Below, one piece after another: positions 42,127 through 45,944 of a stretch of 45,944 nt of DNA. The notes under the pieces were generated by a model. The model worked only from the letters and a program-made list of their open reading frames with translations. It made no database searches and was not told the origin of the DNA. The position numbers and the translations under genes are program-made. Origin of the DNA: an uncultured Collinsella sp. (GTDB lineage Bacteria; Actinomycetota; Coriobacteriia; Coriobacteriales; Coriobacteriaceae); contig CAAELE010000009.1 of the NCBI GenBank assembly GCA_900756765.1, forward strand, positions 1 through 45,944. The letters run 5' to 3'. Every line of letters starts with the position of its first letter. The stretch's first letter is position 1.

Positions 42127-43668
42127 CTATTCCGCATCGACCACACGAAGCAGATACGCCACGCGCGTTGCGGCCGTGCATTTAAAGCGTTCGTCCGTGC
42201 GAACGCCTGCGACCCATACCACGGCACCTCCCGGAGCCGTTCTCACCACGGGAACGCCTGCGCGCTCAGAAACAGGAATACGAGCCTCGTTGAGTAGGTC
42301 GGATACCTTCTTACTTCGCCCACTCATGCCCAACGGACACATCACATCCCCCGGCACGGGACCGTCTACCCACAGACGCGCCAAACGCGCCTCGGCGGGA
42401 ATCTCCCCGCGCGAGCCGGCGAGCATCCGTTCGCTATCGCGATCGGCAAAGCCCAGCGTCGCGGCATCCACCATAGCGACCACCCCTCCGGCACCCGCAA
42501 GTTCGCGGGCACGGCGCACAATATCACACCCCGGCTCCACAGCCATCGGCTCTGCCACCAGGATGCGGCCCGCCCCCAGCGGCAATCGACCGGGAATGGT
42601 GACCCAATCGGCAACTAACCCCTCGCGCGCCGCCGGGGCCTTGAATGACAGCATGCCAAACTCCACGCGCGCATCGATTCCCGCCGGCAGCGTGACCGAA
42701 CCCGAGCCCTCGGCGACACAGGCGAGCACGCGCTCCACATGCCGCATCTCCGGGCGAGCGTCGGGGTCGATACGCTTAATTGCCAGTCGCACCATGCGCC
42801 GAGCAATCACCACCTCGGCCGCGGCCAGTCGGCGAGCGTCGAGGACCAGTGCGCCCACCGCCTCCTTACGCAGGCAGCTTCGAAACGCCTGTGCGGAAAG
42901 CTGGGAAAGAAAGGCATCCTCATCGCCTAAGATCTCGCAGGCGGCGCCAATCGTCTTGCAGACGCTCGCGTTGCGCTGCGCCACCACCGGCATCACTCGA
43001 TGGCGCACGTAGTTACGCAAGTACGACACGTCCTCGTTGCTCTCGTCCTCTCGCCACGGCTGACCATGCACCTGCAGATAGCCAACGAGCTCATCATGAG
43101 TCAGGTCGAGCAAGGGACGCACCACGATGTTCCTCCGGCGAGGAATGCTCGATAGGCCAGCGGGGCCCGAACCCTTAATCGCGTTCATCAAAAACGTTTC
43201 CGCCCGATCAGAAGACGTGTGCGCAGTGCAGATACGAGCCGCCGTTCGCGGTGCCCCCGTCTGGGCGCAGAGCTCGCGAACATACCTCCGCGCCGCGGCA
43301 TAGCGCACTTCGCGGGCAGCCGCCTCGATATTGCCCGATTCATCATCAAAATAGGCATGCTCAACACACAGCGGTAGACCATATTGCGCGCAGAGCTCAC
43401 GCACGAAGGCCTCGTCGCCATCGGATGCCTCGCCGCGCAGATGATGGTTCACGTGCAGCACGTGCAGTCGCTCACGCGCGATGGGGGCTACACCACGCCC
43501 ATCCAGAATATCCAACTTTGATGTGCACGCCATAAGGAGCAAAGCCGTCGAGTCCGCACCACCTGATACCATGAGCACCACGGGGGCAGCCGTCTGCCGC
43601 GTTGCCAGGGCTTTATCATCGGCCCACGATGCAGCATGGTGTCCATAATGCTGAGATACCGTTGGCAT
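42127..43668 (-). CDS. tilS: tRNA(Ile)-lysidine synthetase
   Basis: TilS converts C34 of the tRNA-Ile CAU anticodon to lysidine so that it reads AUA. The 513-residue protein has the PP-loop SGGADST (35-41), HVNHHLRGEASDGDEAFV and the conserved R-P-L stretch VVRPLLDLTHDEL. The C-terminal TilS domains follow with CPLGMSGRSKKVSDLLNEARIP. GAGGAGG precedes ATG 43668. It is longer than the E. coli enzyme (about 430). It is divergent from the MBL gene with only 48 bp between starts. Confidence 0.95.
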   Translation of the reverse strand: MPTVSQHYGHHAASWADDKALATRQTAAPVVLMVSGGADSTALLLMACTSKLDILDGRGVAPIARERLHVLHVNHHLRGEASDGDEAFVRELCAQYGLPLCVEHAYFDDESGNIEAAAREVRYAAARRYVRELCAQTGAPRTAARICTAHTSSDRAETFLMNAIKGSGPAGLSSIPRRRNIVVRPLLDLTHDELVGYLQVHGQPWREDESNEDVSYLRNYVRHRVMPVVAQRNASVCKTIGAACEILGDEDAFLSQLSAQAFRSCLRKEAVGALVLDARRLAAAEVVIARRMVRLAIKRIDPDARPEMRHVERVLACVAEGSGSVTLPAGIDARVEFGMLSFKAPAAREGLVADWVTIPGRLPLGAGRILVAEPMAVEPGCDIVRRARELAGAGGVVAMVDAATLGFADRDSERMLAGSRGEIPAEARLARLWVDGPVPGDVMCPLGMSGRSKKVSDLLNEARIPVSERAGVPVVRTAPGGAVVWVAGVRTDERFKCTAATRVAYLLRVVDAE

Positions 43669-43716
43669 TTGCTTCCTCCTCTATTCGTTCGCACCCATTG
43701 TATCCTTTGGAATCTT

Positions 43717-44526
43717 ATGTCTCGTCTGCACCTTCATATCCTTGGCAGCGGCTCAAAAGGCAACTGCGCACTCATCGAAGGCCCCCGGGGCCTCATCATG
43801 ATTGACGACGGTCTTTCTCGCCGCGAGACATTAAAGCGCATGGCAGAACTGGGGCTCTCGGCAGACAACGTCTCGGCTCTTCTCATTACTCATGAGCATA
43901 GCGATCACATCAAGGGTCTCGATGTCTGGTGCAAGCACTGGCACGGCCCCCTCTTTGCCAGTAGGGGCACACTTTCGAGCAAAGAAAATCTTTCGCATCT
44001 GCCTGTCGAGGAGTTCGATCCCGGTGACACCCTGTCCATTGCCGGCATCCACGTGCAAAGCTACTCAACATCACACGATGTCATCAATCCAGTCGGCTAT
44101 CGATTCGACGCCCTCGATGATTCCATCGGCTTTGCCACCGACACCGGAGAGCTATCGAGCCAAGCCATGAACACCCTCAAAGATTGTCGAGTCCTCGCGC
44201 TCGAAAGCAACCACGATGTGACCATGCTACGCAAGGGAGAATATCCCCGCTTTCTTCAGGAGCGCATCCTGTCTACAAGGGGACACCTCTCCAACGACCA
44301 AGCCGCCGAAGCCGCGCGCGAACTTGTTACCGAGCGCACCGAACAGCTCATTGCCATGCATATCAGCCAAGACAACAATCGTCCGAGCCTTACCGTCAAA
44401 AGCTATGCCAAAGCGCTAGCCGCATCCCTGGATGACGAGGTCGGCAGCTCCGCCACCCTTCTCCAAGGATCGCGAAAACTCTCGATACGCCCCGCAAGCC
44501 AGCATCGGCCAGCAACCATTCAATAG
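43717..44526 (+). CDS. MBL-fold metallohydrolase, WalJ/YycJ-like
   Basis: The 269-residue protein has HILGSGSKGNCALIE at the start and the metal motif THEHSDHIKGL (H-x-H-x-D-H). Further ligands lie in STSHD, FATDTG and ALESNHD. This is the WalJ/YycJ family, putative 5'-3' exonucleases linked to the cell cycle in Firmicutes. ATG 43717 fits the domain start. No good ribosome site is seen, and TATCCT (43701-43706) lies so close that the mRNA may be leaderless. Confidence 0.85.
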   Translation: MSRLHLHILGSGSKGNCALIEGPRGLIMIDDGLSRRETLKRMAELGLSADNVSALLITHEHSDHIKGLDVWCKHWHGPLFASRGTLSSKENLSHLPVEEFDPGDTLSIAGIHVQSYSTSHDVINPVGYRFDALDDSIGFATDTGELSSQAMNTLKDCRVLALESNHDVTMLRKGEYPRFLQERILSTRGHLSNDQAAEAARELVTERTEQLIAMHISQDNNRPSLTVKSYAKALAASLDDEVGSSATLLQGSRKLSIRPASQHRPATIQ

Positions 44527-44540
44527 ACTGTCCTAGACAG

Positions 44541-44576
44541 CAAAAGGGGCCGGGAATCGCTTCCCAGCCCCTTTTG
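44541..44576. terminator. Bidirectional terminator between the MBL and Hsp20 genes
   Basis: CAAAAGGGGC (44541-44550) pairs with GCCCCTTTTG (44567-44576), and GGGAA with TTCCC inside, around TCGC. A/T tracts flank both sides. Confidence 0.85.
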
Positions 44577-44608
44577 TTATCTTTTAATAGCGCAGAACAC
44601 CAACGAAG

Positions 44609-45040
44609 TTAGTCGATGGAGATCTTCGTAACGTTCTTCTTCTCGACGATCTTGGGAACCGTAACGGTCAGGATGCCGTCAGCGTACTTAGCCGAGAGGC
44701 CCTCGCTCGATGCGTCCTTAAGATACACGCCACGGGTCGCGCTGTACGAGCTGAACTCCTTCTGCAGGAAGTTCTTGCCCTCGTTCTCCTCGTCTTCCTC
44801 GACATTCACGCTAATGGACAGACGGCCCTCGTTAAGCTCGACATCGATATCGTCCTTGGCGACGCCGGTCAGATAAGCCTTGACCTCATAGCCATCGCCC
44901 TTATCCTCAACGTCAACGGGGAACGCCTTAGAGGCAATCGAGTTGTTCGCCAGGTCGCTCATATCATCAAACAGATCGAACAGCGAGCTTGCAGAGGGAC
45001 GAACGCCAAAAACCGAACGATAAGGAACCATGCTTGCCAT
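44609..45040 (-). CDS. Hsp20-family small heat-shock chaperone
   Basis: The 143-residue protein holds an alpha-crystallin domain (about 38-143) with FPVDVEDKGDGYEVKAYLTG and a G-x-L motif (DGILTVTVPK). It prevents aggregation of unfolding proteins without ATP. AAAGGAG before ATG 45040 gives the start. It is monocistronic, with a 5' region containing inverted repeats that may bind a heat-shock repressor. Confidence 0.93.
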   Translation of the reverse strand: MASMVPYRSVFGVRPSASSLFDLFDDMSDLANNSIASKAFPVDVEDKGDGYEVKAYLTGVAKDDIDVELNEGRLSISVNVEEDEENEGKNFLQKEFSSYSATRGVYLKDASSEGLSAKYADGILTVTVPKIVEKKNVTKISID

Positions 45041-45153
45041 GTTTACCACTCCTTTATAGGACTGCCGAGTCATCTTCTAGGTGACTGGGAATTCTTTTGA
45101 CGCTCTTATATATGCCCACCCGGTGCTCATATATACATCGACTATAAAGTTTT

Positions 45154-45196
45154 TTGAGTCCACTACTATAAGCATATCTAAGTGCTTATGACTCAG
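45154..45196. promoter_or_regulatory. Nested inverted repeats upstream of the Hsp20 gene
   Basis: TTGAGTC (45154-45160) and GACTCAG (45190-45196) share TGAGTC/GACTCA symmetry. Inside them ATAAGCA (45168-45174) pairs with TGCTTAT (45183-45189). The outer sites recall HspR-type HAIR half-sites (CTTGAGT/ACTCAAG) but are much further apart. It may control the Hsp20 gene or the membrane-protein gene on the other side. Confidence 0.4.
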
Positions 45197-45317
45197 GTTT
45201 TAGGAAGGTTAAGGTTCTTTGAACCAGAGCTTAAATACCGAGTATGTCCCCAGCTACAAATAACAAGGGGCTTACAATGAGCGCGTATACGTTGTTGGAA
45301 ACGAGCTAAAGGGCATC

Positions 45318-45785
45318 ATGGACGACCAAAACCAGAACAATATGTTTATGCCGACGCAGGGGGAAGATACTTCCGCGCAGCCGCCACGGTTCCATCGCCC
45401 CCACATCTCGCAAGAGCCCATTAATGATGCAGAGCCCGAGTATGTTACGAGAAATCGATATCAAACGCTCGAGGATGCCCAGACGGGACGTAAGCATATG
45501 GGCGTCGCATCGAGCGATCCCGTATATCTGAAAGATGCACCGTTATCAAAAAACAGCGCGATCAATGACGTCCCGACGAAAACGCCCAAAACTCGACACC
45601 AAAGAGGTCCTCGACCTAAGCAAACCTTAACGCATTCGGCTCGTTATCTCGAGACGCCAAAACAGGGAAAATCAATCTTCGTTTCGTCAAGCAAACGACG
45701 TAAGCAACATCGACTGACAATTCTGCTTTTGATCATTGTGGTCATAGCAGTTGCCCTTGTGATTCGATGTATTGTCTTTAAATAA
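45318..45785 (+). CDS. Hypothetical tail-anchored membrane protein
   Basis: The 155-residue protein has a long polar, probably disordered N-terminal region rich in Pro, Gln, Asn and Lys. A basic stretch (SSSKRRKQHRL) then leads to one hydrophobic segment (about 133-151) near the C-terminus. AAAGGG lies just before ATG 45318. The topology is that of a tail-anchored protein facing the cytoplasm. I do not recognise the family. It is divergent from Hsp20 and shares the upstream region. Confidence 0.7.
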   Translation: MDDQNQNNMFMPTQGEDTSAQPPRFHRPHISQEPINDAEPEYVTRNRYQTLEDAQTGRKHMGVASSDPVYLKDAPLSKNSAINDVPTKTPKTRHQRGPRPKQTLTHSARYLETPKQGKSIFVSSSKRRKQHRLTILLLIIVVIAVALVIRCIVFK

Positions 45786-45851
45786 AAGCTCATCACCCGT
45801 AAGTCCAACCGGGTTACAGGTGAAATGCGACTTTATTTTGAAGTGTTAACG

Positions 45852-45883
45852 CAAAAAAAGGGGGAGGCCGCGAGGCCTCCCCC
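45852..45883 (-). terminator. Terminator of the gene at the right edge
   Basis: GGGGGAGGCC (45860-45869) pairs perfectly with GGCCTCCCCC (45874-45883) around GCGA. Seven Ts follow on the minus strand. Confidence 0.85.
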
Positions 45884-45886
45884 TTC

Positions 45887-45944
45887 TCAGTTCAAGCGCA
45901 CGGCTCGGTGCCGTCCACCGGTCAGCGGCGCCCTGGCCTCCCAC
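45887..45944 (-). CDS. C-terminal end of an off-window gene
   Basis: Eighteen codons reading WEARAPLTGGRHRAVRLN precede a TGA (45889-45887). A perfect terminator follows immediately, which supports a real gene end. The start lies beyond the right edge and the family cannot be named. Confidence 0.45.
   Translation of the reverse strand, partial: WEARAPLTGGRHRAVRLN

Noticed and set aside
45786..45944. A structured RNA gene such as tmRNA or SRP RNA at the right edge
   Set aside because: The visible segment has no recognisable conserved RNA motif; a short open frame with a stop directly before a terminator explains it better.

Overview
The window looks like chromosomal DNA of a Collinsella-like gut actinobacterium (Coriobacteriia). 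This is inferred from the high GC content, the strong Shine-Dalgarno sites, the many PTS and LacI/GntR loci, a FusA2-type EF-G, a tilS-hpt-ftsH block, and numerous palindromic intergenic repeats. No rRNA, tRNA or CRISPR array was recognised. All identifications come from reading the sequence; no database search was possible.

Layout. 1-4340: an unknown membrane protein, a degenerate enhancer-binding-protein-like regulator, a YeiH-family transporter and a divergent GntR regulator. 4350-12390: glmS and a divergent LacI regulator, then a mosaic segment with a DUF4143-type ATPase, two closely related HAD phosphatase genes, larE, a LacI gene remnant, a cluster of TTAGAGAG motifs and several palindromic repeats. 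12470-19900: a leftward operon with fructose-type PTS EIIBC, a GatZ/KbaZ-like protein, a short transaldolase, a split transketolase and a PTS EIIA, facing a LacI regulator. Its longer intercistronic gaps hold striking RNA-structure signals. 20015-21058: a secreted nuclease. 21279-28640: a second sugar locus with a GntR-UTRA regulator, a complete glucitol-type PTS (srlA, srlE, gutM, srlB), a TIM-barrel isomerase, an FGGY kinase, a class II aldolase and a HAD phosphatase, but no polyol dehydrogenase. An ATAGACGTCTAT palindrome recurs in front of its transcription units. 28776-33600: EF-G2 and a polar amino-acid ABC transporter. 33921-37606: rlmD, a PHP-domain hydrolase and an aminotransferase. 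37755-39218: an IS3-family insertion sequence inside a palindromic repeat. 39291-43668: ftsH, hpt and tilS. 43717-45944: a WalJ-like MBL hydrolase, Hsp20, a tail-anchored protein and the end of an off-window gene.

How the parts may work together. The two PTS loci each look like a complete route from an imported sugar phosphate to central metabolism. The first probably feeds a ketohexose phosphate through a GatZ-like enzyme into transaldolase and transketolase. The second probably makes a ketose bisphosphate that the aldolase splits, with the isomerase handling the triose phosphates. The substrates are not known. The most unusual non-coding content is a set of at least five distinct palindromic repeat families, two of which share a GGGACAG core, together with the TTAGAGAG cluster.
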